From Mycobacterium celatum (GTDB lineage Bacteria; Actinomycetota; Actinomycetes; Mycobacteriales; Mycobacteriaceae), in contig NZ_LQOM01000016.1 in the NCBI RefSeq assembly GCF_002101595.1, positions 186,001 through 250,000 on the forward strand: a stretch of DNA of 64,000 bases, read 5' to 3'. The notes beneath the pieces were generated by a model. That model was not told the DNA's origin. It did not search any database and saw only the letters and a list, made by a program, of their open reading frames with translations. This document shows, one piece after another, positions 29,699 through 38,035 of this stretch. A program made the translations under genes and the position numbers. Position 1 is the first letter of the stretch; each line of letters starts with the position of its first letter.

Positions 29699-30694
29699 TC
29701 ACTGCCGCGACCGCAAGTGATAACGCCGTTCGGCATAGGTGATGTCATCGCGCCACAGTTGGGCAGCGGCGTAACCCATCAGTGCGCTGAGCAGCGGGCC
29801 GGCGCGGCGTGCTCTGATGAAGCCGGTCCGCGCGGAGTGTGCGACGACGGCTTCGGTCACCGTGCACCGCGGCCGCCCGTATTCGTCCAAACCGGTTGGG
29901 GTGGCGTGAGTTTCGACCACGCTGCCAGTTCCTTCGCCGTCGACGATACGCATTACGATGGTACGCGCCTCGGGGCTGGTGAACTCGGCGACGACGGGTA
30001 CGCCGAGGGGCCCGATGCGGAACGTCACCCCGACCAGGAACCGATCCGCCTCCGGCGTCGGCGTGGTCAGCACCTGCAGGCGGGTGAACGAACGCGGGTG
30101 GAACCACGAGCCGTGCCAGGGGTCCAGCCGGTTGGCGATGACGTCGCACGGCTCGCACACACCGACTACCCGGGCCACCGCGTGCACCGTGTCGCCGGTC
30201 GGTCGCGGCGGGAGCACCGGCCGGTCCAGCGGCGTCTCACCGCCGGCCCGGTCGAGTCGCACCCACGCCAGCACCCCGTCGTCATAGCTGGGCAACGGGG
30301 ACCAGCCGAAGTCGCAAGAGTCGCCGTCGAAGGACAGGCCGTGCCAGCGGCAGATCAGGGTTCCGCCTTGCACGGAGGCAGTTGCCAGGTCCGCACCGAG
30401 GTGCGGGCAGCTGCGCGGGCCGACCCGCAATCGGCGGTGCCGGTCACGCCACGCGACAATCTCGACGCCCGCGACCGTCGCGCCCAGCGGACGGTCGGTC
30501 CGCACGTCGCGGCTGGCGGCGAACACATACCAGTTCCCGGTGGCGCGACGCTGGGACCGCTCGAGCGCGGCGTCGATGATCGCCGGCTGGGCGTCGCGAT
30601 AGGTGGGTTGCTGCGCTGCCCATGATATGGGGGAAAGGACCTGCAGCGGCCAGTCCTTCGGCCAGCGTCTCCGCAATTGACCGCGAATAGTCAT
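29699..30694 (-). CDS. Rieske non-heme iron oxygenase (DUF5914-type), candidate carotenoid hydroxylase
   Basis: The 331-residue protein carries a complete Rieske [2Fe-2S] site: C96 and H98 (SCPHLG) with C115 and H118 (CRWHG). It also has the mononuclear iron site of ring-hydroxylating oxygenases, D191-x2-H194-x4-H199 in RLDPWHGSWFHP. So it should be a true oxygenase, not only a ferredoxin. It directly follows crtU, with a 4 bp overlap, which points to action on carotenoid rings or on the CrtU reaction. Which bond is attacked is inference. No reductase partner is encoded nearby. ATG start at 30692-30694. Confidence 0.85.
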   Translation of the reverse strand: MTIRGQLRRRWPKDWPLQVLSPISWAAQQPTYRDAQPAIIDAALERSQRRATGNWYVFAASRDVRTDRPLGATVAGVEIVAWRDRHRRLRVGPRSCPHLGADLATASVQGGTLICRWHGLSFDGDSCDFGWSPLPSYDDGVLAWVRLDRAGGETPLDRPVLPPRPTGDTVHAVARVVGVCEPCDVIANRLDPWHGSWFHPRSFTRLQVLTTPTPEADRFLVGVTFRIGPLGVPVVAEFTSPEARTIVMRIVDGEGTGSVVETHATPTGLDEYGRPRCTVTEAVVAHSARTGFIRARRAGPLLSALMGYAAAQLWRDDITYAERRYHLRSRQ

Positions 30695-32226
30695 CTGAGC
30701 CTCTGCATTTCACGGCTGGCGAGCCATCGCAGTGGCCGCCATCGCCCGTCGGTGGGCACTGTCTCCAGCGGGTGGCCGGCGACGCCCCATCGTGTCAGCA
30801 AGGTATTGGCGGCCCACCATCCCGTCGTCGCCGCGCGTTCCATCAACGCCACCGGCAGATCGATGCGGATCGCGTCGCCGGCCAGCACCAACCCCGGTTG
30901 CGGAGTGACGACAGTCGGGCGATGAGCGTAGGAGCCCGGCGCGAACAGCGGACAGTCGTTGCGCTGCAGCACACGTTCGAAAACGACCTCCGCCTGCGTG
31001 GTTTCGGGATACAGTTCGTGCAGTCGACGAAGAGCGGCCTTGCCCGATGCCCTGGATCCGAGTGCATAGCAATGTAATTCGACGACAGAGCCGTGTTGCT
31101 CCTGCGCCCAATGGGCGGCTTCGCGTTCGTAGCGCTCCAGCACGCTGATGTTGTCCAGCGGCTTGTGGCCGGCGGTGCCCAGGAACGCCGGCCGGTTTGG
31201 CGAAACCGGACGGTCGAGCCACAGCCGATGTACCGCGAAGTTCGGCGCGTTGCGCATCCGCCGGATGCGGGCTCGCCACAACTCATCGGCCAGGTCACTC
31301 GAGGCTGCCACGATACGTTGCAGCCCCGCGACATCCGTGGCCAGCACCACGGCGTCGGCGTCGAGGTGTTCGCCGGAGTCAATGTGTACCCGAAAGGTTT
31401 TCGTTGAGTTGGCCTCGACGCGCAGCACCTCGGTGTGCAGCCTGAACCGCACATCGCGTTCGGTCAGGTATTGCCGCAGCGGTCGCCACAGCGCAGTGTC
31501 GTAGTTCGAGGTGGGCACGTCGAAGATCAGTCCCTCGTTGGAGCCCAGAAAGTAGATGTGAAACATCGTGGCCAGCTCGGCGGCCGACAGTTGCGCCGGA
31601 TCGGCGAAGAAGCTGCGCGAAAACACCTCGAACGCCAGATGCCTTGCAGCGTCGGGGAAATTGATGTCCTTCAAGAAGGTTTCGGCATCGACGTGATCAA
31701 GCCGGTGATAGGTCTGCGGCACCGACACGGTCGCGAGCGGCGCTGCCGCCCGCACCTCGATCCGGGCCAGGTCACGAAGCCGGAACGTCGGGCTGCGTAG
31801 CGCGAACGCCAGGGCGTTCCACGGCGGGGTGCGCGGCAGGCCGCGAAAGCTGTCGCGCCGGCCCGCGGCGTCGACGAGCGGATAGTCGTCGACCGGTGTC
31901 AGCATGCGCAGATGTGGGTCGACCCGGCGCAACAGGGCGCGCAGGTTGTAGTACTGGCGGAAAAAGGCGTGAAAACCGCGATTCATCGCGAAGTCGGTCC
32001 CGTGGTGGCTCTCGGTCCAGCCGCCCACCCGACCGCCGAGGTAGGTCTCGCGTTCGATAATCTCCACGGCAACGCCGTGTTCGGCCAGCCCTGTCGCGGC
32101 GGCCAGCCCGGCGATCCCGGCACCGACCACCACGGCGCGCGGCCGCGACGAGAGCGCGCTGGCGCTGGGCAGTCCGGTTGGCGCCCGGTGGGTTTGGCGA
32201 CGCCTGTCGGCCTTACCGGCGCGCAC
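30691..32226 (-). CDS. crtU: Carotene desaturase/methyltransferase CrtU (aromatic ring-forming)
   Basis: FAD-dependent enzyme that turns beta-ionone ends of beta-carotene into aromatic phi-ends, giving isorenieratene. The dinucleotide motif VVVGAGIAGLAAATGL lies at residues 32-47, followed by ERETYLGGRVGGWTE. HHGTDFAMNRGFHAFFRQYYNLR and the late LAGDAIRIDLPVALMERAATTG also fit the CrtU family. The chosen start is GTG at 32226, which overlaps the crtYd end by 14 bp; the frame is open further upstream without conservation. Length 511 residues. Together with crtYc/Yd/B/I/E it predicts an aromatic carotenoid like leprotene, known from mycobacteria. Confidence 0.88.
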   Translation of the reverse strand: MRAGKADRRRQTHRAPTGLPSASALSSRPRAVVVGAGIAGLAAATGLAEHGVAVEIIERETYLGGRVGGWTESHHGTDFAMNRGFHAFFRQYYNLRALLRRVDPHLRMLTPVDDYPLVDAAGRRDSFRGLPRTPPWNALAFALRSPTFRLRDLARIEVRAAAPLATVSVPQTYHRLDHVDAETFLKDINFPDAARHLAFEVFSRSFFADPAQLSAAELATMFHIYFLGSNEGLIFDVPTSNYDTALWRPLRQYLTERDVRFRLHTEVLRVEANSTKTFRVHIDSGEHLDADAVVLATDVAGLQRIVAASSDLADELWRARIRRMRNAPNFAVHRLWLDRPVSPNRPAFLGTAGHKPLDNISVLERYEREAAHWAQEQHGSVVELHCYALGSRASGKAALRRLHELYPETTQAEVVFERVLQRNDCPLFAPGSYAHRPTVVTPQPGLVLAGDAIRIDLPVALMERAATTGWWAANTLLTRWGVAGHPLETVPTDGRWRPLRWLASREMQRLR

Positions 32227-32524
32227 GCTGGCGTTCCCAGAGCAGCAGCACCGCGGTGACCATCGCGAAGCCGAACAGGAAATCTTCGACGGGGATGTCG
32301 AACGGAAACCGCAGACCGGTGATCTGCCGACCGTCGTAGCTGACGATCGGGGCACTGAGTTTGGTCAGCCAGCCGTCCACCGGGACTTGGAAGCCGACCA
32401 CGATGAGCATCGACAGCCAATAGGCGGCGCGGCGAAACAGCCCGGTGCGCAACAGCATCAATTCGAGCGCGCAGACGGCGACAACGGCCAGGACGGCCGG
32501 CGCGGTGTAACCCAACCCAGTCAC
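32213..32524 (-). CDS. crtYd: Lycopene cyclase, heterodimeric, subunit CrtYd
   Basis: A small membrane protein of 103 residues, half of the actinobacterial heterodimeric lycopene beta-cyclase. Three hydrophobic helices are visible, and the family motif PxE(E/D) is present as IPVEDFLFGF near the C-terminus. The GTG start at 32522-32524 overlaps the crtYc stop by 4 bp, keeping the two subunits in balanced amounts. Works with CrtYc in the membrane to cyclise lycopene to beta-carotene. Confidence 0.9.
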   Translation of the reverse strand: MTGLGYTAPAVLAVVAVCALELMLLRTGLFRRAAYWLSMLIVVGFQVPVDGWLTKLSAPIVSYDGRQITGLRFPFDIPVEDFLFGFAMVTAVLLLWERQRARR

Positions 32525-32844
32525 CGGCGGTTCACCCGATCGAGAATGGTGCTCACCGCGTTGTAGGTCAGCAGTGCGCACAGCGGGACCACGACGAAGA
32601 ACAACACCTCCTCGATCGGGACTCCGAATGGAACGGTCAAGCCGCTGATGTAGGCGGAGTCGTACGTCCATACCCTGCCGGCGATGGCCACCTCGTCCCA
32701 TATCAGGAAGACCGCCGCGACCGGCAACACCGCCTTAAGCAGCCGCCGCGGCTGACGGTAGACGCCGCGACCGAAGACCTCCAACGGTGCGGTGATGGCC
32801 AGGCAAGCGGCGAGCACCAACAGGTATTGGCATCGATCGCTCAT
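32521..32844 (-). CDS. crtYc: Lycopene cyclase, heterodimeric, subunit CrtYc
   Basis: A 107-residue membrane protein with three helices: YLLVLAACLAITAPLEV, LLKAVLPVAAVFLIWDEVAI and VLFFVVVPLCALLTYN. The cyclase motif VPIEEVLFF matches the same PxEE signature seen in CrtYd. ATG at 32842-32844 overlaps the crtB stop by 4 bp. It must pair with CrtYd, encoded immediately downstream. Confidence 0.9.
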   Translation of the reverse strand: MSDRCQYLLVLAACLAITAPLEVFGRGVYRQPRRLLKAVLPVAAVFLIWDEVAIAGRVWTYDSAYISGLTVPFGVPIEEVLFFVVVPLCALLTYNAVSTILDRVNRR

Positions 32845-33803
32845 GCGGCGCCCGCTTTTTGGCTCGCAGATCCGTTCGGGGCACCGGCGCGTGCTCGCCA
32901 CGCGCGAACAAGGCCGACACCGGCGGCCTGAAGCCGTCGCGCGGCGCCAACCGTGGCACGGCGGCCGAACACCGCGAAGCCGCTGTCCTCGATGCGGTCC
33001 AAAATCTCCGAGTACAGCGTCAATGCGGTCGCCACGCAAGGCCGGGATCGCGGTGCGAGCATGGCAATCCCGTCGGCGGCCAGCCGATAGCACTGCCGGG
33101 TGATGTCGTGCTGAGCTGCCAGCGCGCCGCGAACACGAGAGTCGGTGCGACGGTTGTCGTGGCACCACATCAGCAGTTCGCGATCGACGCCGTGGGCGGC
33201 GAGTTCGTCAGCGGGCAGATAAACCCTGTTGCGAATCAGGTCTTCGTCGACGTCACGCAAGAAGTTGGTGAGCTGAAACGCCCTCCCGAGTGCTGCCGCA
33301 TAGGGGGCGGCCTCTTCGGCGGGCACAACCGTGCCGAGTATCGGAAGAAGCTGCAGGCCAATGGCTTCCGCTGAACCGCGCATATACGTGTTGAGCGCAT
33401 CGCGGTCCGGATAGTCGGTGACGGTCAGGTCCATCCGCATCGACGCCAGGAAGTCGTCGAAAAGTGCGGCGTCGATGCCGTACCGGCGCGCGGTGTCGCT
33501 GACCGCCGCGAGCACCGGGTGGTCATAGTGCTCGCCGCCGCAGAAGAATTGCTCGGCGAGTCGGGCAAGCCGTTCGGCCCGTACCTCGGTGCCCAGCGCC
33601 GGATCGAGGTCGTCGAGGATGTCGTCGGCATGACGCGCGAACCCGTACAGCGCGTGCACCGGCGGTCGTTGGTCCGGCGCCAACAACCGGGTCGCCAGAA
33701 AGAAGGTGCGGCCATGCTTGGCGTTGATGTCGCGGCAGCGGCGGTACGCGTCACGCAACCGCGGACCGTCGATGCCGGCGGCGTTCAACTCACTGCGGAT
33801 CAT
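32841..33803 (-). CDS. crtB: Phytoene synthase
   Basis: Joins two GGPP molecules to phytoene, the first C40 carotenoid. The 320-residue protein has the two aspartate-rich motifs of squalene/phytoene synthases: DDILDDLD in FARHADDILDD, and LRDVDEDLIRNRVYLP, both binding diphosphate through Mg. FFLATRLLAPDQRPPVHALYGF near the N-terminus is also typical. ATG at 33801-33803 overlaps the crtI stop by 4 bp. The frame is open far upstream, but only antisense or out of phase within crtI. Confidence 0.95.
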   Translation of the reverse strand: MIRSELNAAGIDGPRLRDAYRRCRDINAKHGRTFFLATRLLAPDQRPPVHALYGFARHADDILDDLDPALGTEVRAERLARLAEQFFCGGEHYDHPVLAAVSDTARRYGIDAALFDDFLASMRMDLTVTDYPDRDALNTYMRGSAEAIGLQLLPILGTVVPAEEAAPYAAALGRAFQLTNFLRDVDEDLIRNRVYLPADELAAHGVDRELLMWCHDNRRTDSRVRGALAAQHDITRQCYRLAADGIAMLAPRSRPCVATALTLYSEILDRIEDSGFAVFGRRATVGAARRLQAAGVGLVRAWRARAGAPNGSASQKAGAA

Positions 33804-35329
33804 GCCGACCGCGCTTTCAGGTCGAGGTGTCGAATGGACGAGCCGACGATGCCGGTGATTCGGTCGGCGGCCAGCCGCCCGGAGATCAGCGCAGTCGGAA
33901 CGCCCACGCCCGGCACTGTCGAAGACCCTGCCAATACCGCGTTCTCGATGCCGCGCACCGTATTGGCGGGACGGAAGGGCCCGGTTTGACCGAATGTGTG
34001 CGCGAGCGCGAACGGTGTGCCGGCCACCATTCCCTGACGCTTCCAGTCCTCGGGCGTGACGACCTCGAGGACTTCGGCGTCGTCGCGCACATCCGGCAAC
34101 AGTCGCTCGCGCACCGCCTCCACGATGCTGTCGGCGTACGTCGCGCCGTCCCGGGCCCAGTCGACCTTGCCGGTGGCCAAGTTGGGCGCGGGGGCGAGCA
34201 GGTACAGCAGGTCGCGGCCGGCGGGTGCGAGCCCGGGATCGCTCGCGGTCGGACGGGTAACCAGCAGTGACGGGTCGGACATCAGCCGTCCGTCGCGGAC
34301 GATATCGGTGAACGTCTGCTGCCACGCGGCGCCGAAGAGAATCGTGTGGTGCCCGGTCGCCGGGGACACCCGGCGGCACCCGACGTGGACCACCACCGCC
34401 GACGGTGACGGGCGCAGCGCGCGCAGCCGACGGGGTGTACGTCCCAGCAGGGCGTAGGTTTGCGGCAGTTCGGTGGTCAGGACCACTGCGTCGCAGTCGA
34501 TTCGCTGACCCTGGTCGGTGTTGACCCCGGTGATCCGTTGGCCCGCCCTCTCGAGGCCGGTGGCCGTGGAGCCGTAGCAGAACTGCACGCCGGCGTCGGA
34601 CGCCGCCGCCGCCAGCGCATCGGGCAGCGCCCGCATGCCGCCACGCGGGAAATAGACGCCTGCAATGGTGTCCATGTAGGCGATCACGGCGTAGGCCGCC
34701 AGCGCATCCTGAGGAGCGACACCGGCATACAGCGACTGGAAGGTGAACACCCGGCGCAGCCGCGGGTCGGTGATGTAGCGCTTGACCATGGTGTCCCACT
34801 TGCGGAACCCGCCGATCGCGGCGAGCCGGGCCAGTTGCGGGGTCAGCAGCGAAAGCGGTGAATCGAAGTTTGCGGCGATAAACCCGTCGAACTCGATGCG
34901 GTACAGCCGGGTCAGCCAATCGCGCAGCCGCCGGTAGCCTGCGGCCTGCTCGTGGCCGGCGAACTCTTCGACGGCGGCGGTCATCTGTTGCTGGTCGCTG
35001 TGGACGTCGATGTGGCTGCCGTCGGCGAACGAGGCGTGGTAGGCGGGTTCGACCGGCTGCAGATCCAGTCGCCCGGAACGTGTTTCACCGACTGCGGCAA
35101 AGACGGCGTCGATGACGTCCGGCATGGTCAACACGGTCGGGCCGGTGTCGATGCGGTAGCCGTCGACGTCCAGGCGGCCTGCGCGTCCACCCGGCCACGG
35201 GTGGCGTTCGACCACCGTGACGGCCCGGCCCCGGCCGGCTAGATGCAGCGCCGCCGACAGGCCCGCCAACCCCGCACCGACGACCACCACGTGGTCGGTG
35301 CGTCCGCGGATGGCGTGCGTCCTGCTCAT
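33800..35329 (-). CDS. crtI: Phytoene desaturase
   Basis: FAD-dependent enzyme turning phytoene into lycopene in four desaturation steps. N-terminal FAD motif VVVGAGLAGLSAALHL, then ERHPWPGGRAG and GPTVLTMPDV. The C-terminal family signature is TVPGVGVPTALISGRLAA. Length 509 residues from the ATG at 35327-35329, which overlaps the crtE stop by 4 bp. Middle gene of the crtE-I-B-Yc-Yd-U operon. Confidence 0.95.
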   Translation of the reverse strand: MSRTHAIRGRTDHVVVVGAGLAGLSAALHLAGRGRAVTVVERHPWPGGRAGRLDVDGYRIDTGPTVLTMPDVIDAVFAAVGETRSGRLDLQPVEPAYHASFADGSHIDVHSDQQQMTAAVEEFAGHEQAAGYRRLRDWLTRLYRIEFDGFIAANFDSPLSLLTPQLARLAAIGGFRKWDTMVKRYITDPRLRRVFTFQSLYAGVAPQDALAAYAVIAYMDTIAGVYFPRGGMRALPDALAAAASDAGVQFCYGSTATGLERAGQRITGVNTDQGQRIDCDAVVLTTELPQTYALLGRTPRRLRALRPSPSAVVVHVGCRRVSPATGHHTILFGAAWQQTFTDIVRDGRLMSDPSLLVTRPTASDPGLAPAGRDLLYLLAPAPNLATGKVDWARDGATYADSIVEAVRERLLPDVRDDAEVLEVVTPEDWKRQGMVAGTPFALAHTFGQTGPFRPANTVRGIENAVLAGSSTVPGVGVPTALISGRLAADRITGIVGSSIRHLDLKARSA

Positions 35330-36504
35330 TCGGCCCGCTCGGTGCAGACGTTGGCCATGCTGGCCAGCGCGGTGCGAACCGACTCGTCGACCATCATGTC
35401 GCTCAGCACATTTCGCGCGAAGTCGACCCTCCCGCTGATCAGCTCTTCGATCCACTGCACGGCACCCGTGGCCCGGATCAGTGAGCGGCAGCGGTCCAGC
35501 CCGGCGCCGGGCAGCTCATCGCTGTCCATCAGTTCGGTCAGCTCGCGACGGGTCGGCGCGTCGGCCATCCGGTGTGCGGTGACGATGACGCTGGTTGCCT
35601 TGCGCTCCAGCAGATCTCCGCCGCTCGGTTTACCGGTGACTGCCGGTGCGCCGAAGACGCCCAAGAGGTCATCGCGAAGCTGAAACGCTTCGCCGACTGC
35701 CGAACCGTATCGACCGAGCTGTGACAACGTGCGATCGCCGCACGCGGCCATCGCGGCGCCGATCTCCAGCGGCCGGCGCACCGTGTAGTTGCCGGATTTG
35801 CGCCGCGCCACCTCAAGCACCGCGTCGAACGGCGGAAGGTCACGGATATCGCTTGCCAGATCGGCGAATTGACCCAGCGCGAGTTCGGTGCGCATGGCGT
35901 CGTAGCGCGGCCAGGCCAGGCCCAGTAGCCGACTCTCGATACCGCATTCCCGCAACATCTGCTCAGCCCAGATCAGGCACAGGTCGCCCAACAGGACGGC
36001 CGCGGATTCACCGAACCGGCGCGACGATCCGGAGAGCCGACGCTCGCGATGCCAGCGGGCGAACTGGACGTGCACCGCTGCGCTGCCCCGGCGCGAATCC
36101 GACTCATCCATGACGTCGTCCTGCAGCAACGCAAATGCGTGCAGCAATTCCAAACTGGCTGCCGCCGACAGGGCCGCATCGCTGGGGTCCGCGCCGCACA
36201 GCCAACCCAAATACATGAATGTCGACCGCAGGCACTTGCCGCCGGACACGAACTCCATCAACACATCGCCCGCCCCGTCGACTCCCGAACTGTCCAGCTC
36301 GGCGGCGCGTTCGGCGACGAATTCGCCGACTTTCGCCAGCACGCTGCGGCGCAGTTCCGTTCGCCAGGCGCTGAACACGTCGATGTCTGCCCGGCGGTCC
36401 ACAGTGGTGGTTGCCGCGGGCACCACCGAAAGAGCAGGTGTCCTGCCCACTGGCACTCTCCCCGAGGCTTCCGCGATACGCCGGCCCGAACTGATCGAAG
36501 TCAC
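35326..36504 (-). CDS. crtE: Geranylgeranyl diphosphate synthase
   Basis: Polyprenyl synthase making C20 GGPP from IPP and DMAPP, the precursor for CrtB. The first aspartate-rich motif is LLQDDVMDESDSRRG, and the second is FQLRDDLLGVFG, with the DDxxG form that is common in actinobacterial enzymes. GGKCLRSTFMYLG near residue 90 is the GK-R region that binds IPP. Length 392 residues. Start is GTG at 36502-36504; the N-terminal 30 residues look unstructured. First gene of the crt operon, with an operator candidate 63 bp upstream. Confidence 0.94.
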   Translation of the reverse strand: MTSISSGRRIAEASGRVPVGRTPALSVVPAATTTVDRRADIDVFSAWRTELRRSVLAKVGEFVAERAAELDSSGVDGAGDVLMEFVSGGKCLRSTFMYLGWLCGADPSDAALSAAASLELLHAFALLQDDVMDESDSRRGSAAVHVQFARWHRERRLSGSSRRFGESAAVLLGDLCLIWAEQMLRECGIESRLLGLAWPRYDAMRTELALGQFADLASDIRDLPPFDAVLEVARRKSGNYTVRRPLEIGAAMAACGDRTLSQLGRYGSAVGEAFQLRDDLLGVFGAPAVTGKPSGGDLLERKATSVIVTAHRMADAPTRRELTELMDSDELPGAGLDRCRSLIRATGAVQWIEELISGRVDFARNVLSDMMVDESVRTALASMANVCTERAE

Positions 36505-36566
36505 GCGGTGCTACTCCTCTGGCTATGCGGACGCGCACGGTCCCGACAGTCTATGCCCTGTAGTTC

Positions 36567-36578
36567 AGTTTCTTAAAC
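36567..36578. promoter_or_regulatory. Operator candidate upstream of crtE, shared motif AGTTTCTTAA
   Basis: AGTTTCTTAA (36567-36576) sits in an AT-rich stretch ahead of the crtE start, inside a small inverted repeat GTTT-CTT-AAAC (36568-36578). The same 10-mer on the opposite strand is found at 25689-25698 upstream of the mmpL-like gene. An AT-rich region (36579-36600) follows that may hold the promoter. Confidence 0.5.
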
Positions 36579-36637
36579 ATCAATTTAGTGAAATTAGTTT
36601 TTCCGGGTTCAACGGCCTGGGGAGTGGCGGCCCGACG

Positions 36638-37998
36638 CTAAGCGCCGGTGCGGCCCAGCATGTGACGCAAAGCCGGTGCAAGTTCGGGGTGACGAAACCG
36701 GTGCCCGGCGAGCTGCAGGCGGCGCGGGCGTACACGCTGGCTCGCGCAGGCCAGTTCTCGTGCCCCCTGTTCGCCGAGCAACACTTTCGGGCCGAGCGGT
36801 GGCACCGGCAACACCGCGGGCCTGTGCAGGACGTGGGCGAGCGTGCGGGTGTAGTCGACATTGCGGACCGGTTCTGCGGCGACGGCGTTGACGGGTCCGC
36901 GCAGTTCGGTGTCCCACAGGGCACGGTGATAGATGTCGACGAGGTCGTCGATCCCGATCCAGGACAGCCACTGCGAGCCGTCGCCCACGCGCGTCCGCCG
37001 AGCCCTGCGCGAAACAGCGGCCGCAGCAGGCCCAAGGTGCCGCCGCGGGGGGATTGCACGATCCCGGTGCGCACCCGCACCACCCGCACACCGGCTTGTT
37101 CGGCGGGCGAGCAGGCGTCCTCCCAGTCGGCAACGACGTCGGCGAGAAATCCGTCGCCGCGGTCGCTGTCTTCGGTCAGGACTTCGTCGCCGCGGTCATA
37201 GCCGTAGTAGCCGATCGCCGAGGCGCACACCAGGGTCGGCCCACGATCGCTCATGCGGGCGATTGTTTCTGCCAGTCGCCGGGTGGGGCCGATCCGGCTC
37301 TGGCGAATCGCGCGTCGGTGCGCATCGGTGAACCGTCCGGCGATCGAGGAGCCGGCCAGATGGATCACCGCGTCGACCCCGGTGAGAATGCCCGGGTCGG
37401 GATCGTCTGGATTCCATTGTCGCTCAAAGCCGCTGGTTGCCGGGTGACGCACCAGCCGGATAACCCGATGACCGCCGGTGCTCAGGAAGGCGGTCAGCGC
37501 CGAGCCGACCAGGCCGGATGACCCCGTCACTGCAACCGTGGCCGGAGCCAGGCCATGCGCGGCCGCTCGTTGGTGGGCGGCGAGGTCGTCGGCCAGTTGG
37601 CGGTGCCGGTAGGCGAACATCGCCCGCAACGCGATCGCCGGCACCGGCGTGTCGACGCGATCGATCACCCGGGTCGCCTTGGTGCCGACTTCTTCGAAGT
37701 CGTGCGTGTGTCGCCAGCGCACGGTAAGGCGCGCCGGCAGCGAGGACAGACCGGCAGTGCTGAGTTCGTCGACGAAACGTCGCGGGGGATCGAAGTACTC
37801 CGCCCGATGCTGGGCCACCCAGCGCAGACCGCCCGGCAGCGCTAATACGGCGCGGCCGTTCTGCAGCGAGTCGGCCTCGGTGACTATCCGCAGCCGCTGC
37901 CATGGCGGCGAAAGTCGCGCCAACGCACCGGGCCGGCCGTGCCAAGCGAAGACCTTGTCGCGCGGCGCGTCGACCACGCTCGAATAGACCAGACCCAT
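36638..37998 (-). pseudogene. SRPBCC-SDR (TIGR01777 epimerase) gene disrupted by a frameshift
   Basis: The first 340 or so residues read normally: an SRPBCC-like N-terminal domain (MGLVYSSVVDAPRDKVFAWHG) and then an SDR domain with VAVTGSSGLVGSALTAFL and CASAIGYYGYDRGDEVL. At a CGCGCG run (36988-36993) the frame is lost. Conserved sequence continues in another frame from 36988 down to 36638 (GDGSQWLSWIGIDDLVDIYHRAL). The original frame runs on to 36580 as non-conserved Ser/Thr-rich text. Two extra bases at the run explain it. Either a real inactivation, a phase-variable tract, or a sequencing error. It lies at the edge of the pigment island. Confidence 0.85.
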
Positions 37999-38035
37999 CG
38001 CTCGACGTTACCGGCCGAACCGGGCCCGCGCCGAT

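Noticed and set aside
30691..32355. Longer CrtU start giving 554 residues
   Set aside because: The extra 43 residues are read out of phase over crtYd and look random.
32841..34919. 692-residue frame that would join crtB to an upstream region as a fusion protein
   Set aside because: The upstream part lies in the wrong phase of crtI and is not conserved; ATG at 33803 gives a normal CrtB.
35326..36504. Second aspartate motif of CrtE is DDLLG rather than DDxxD
   Set aside because: This form is common in actinobacterial GGPP synthases, so it is not a defect.
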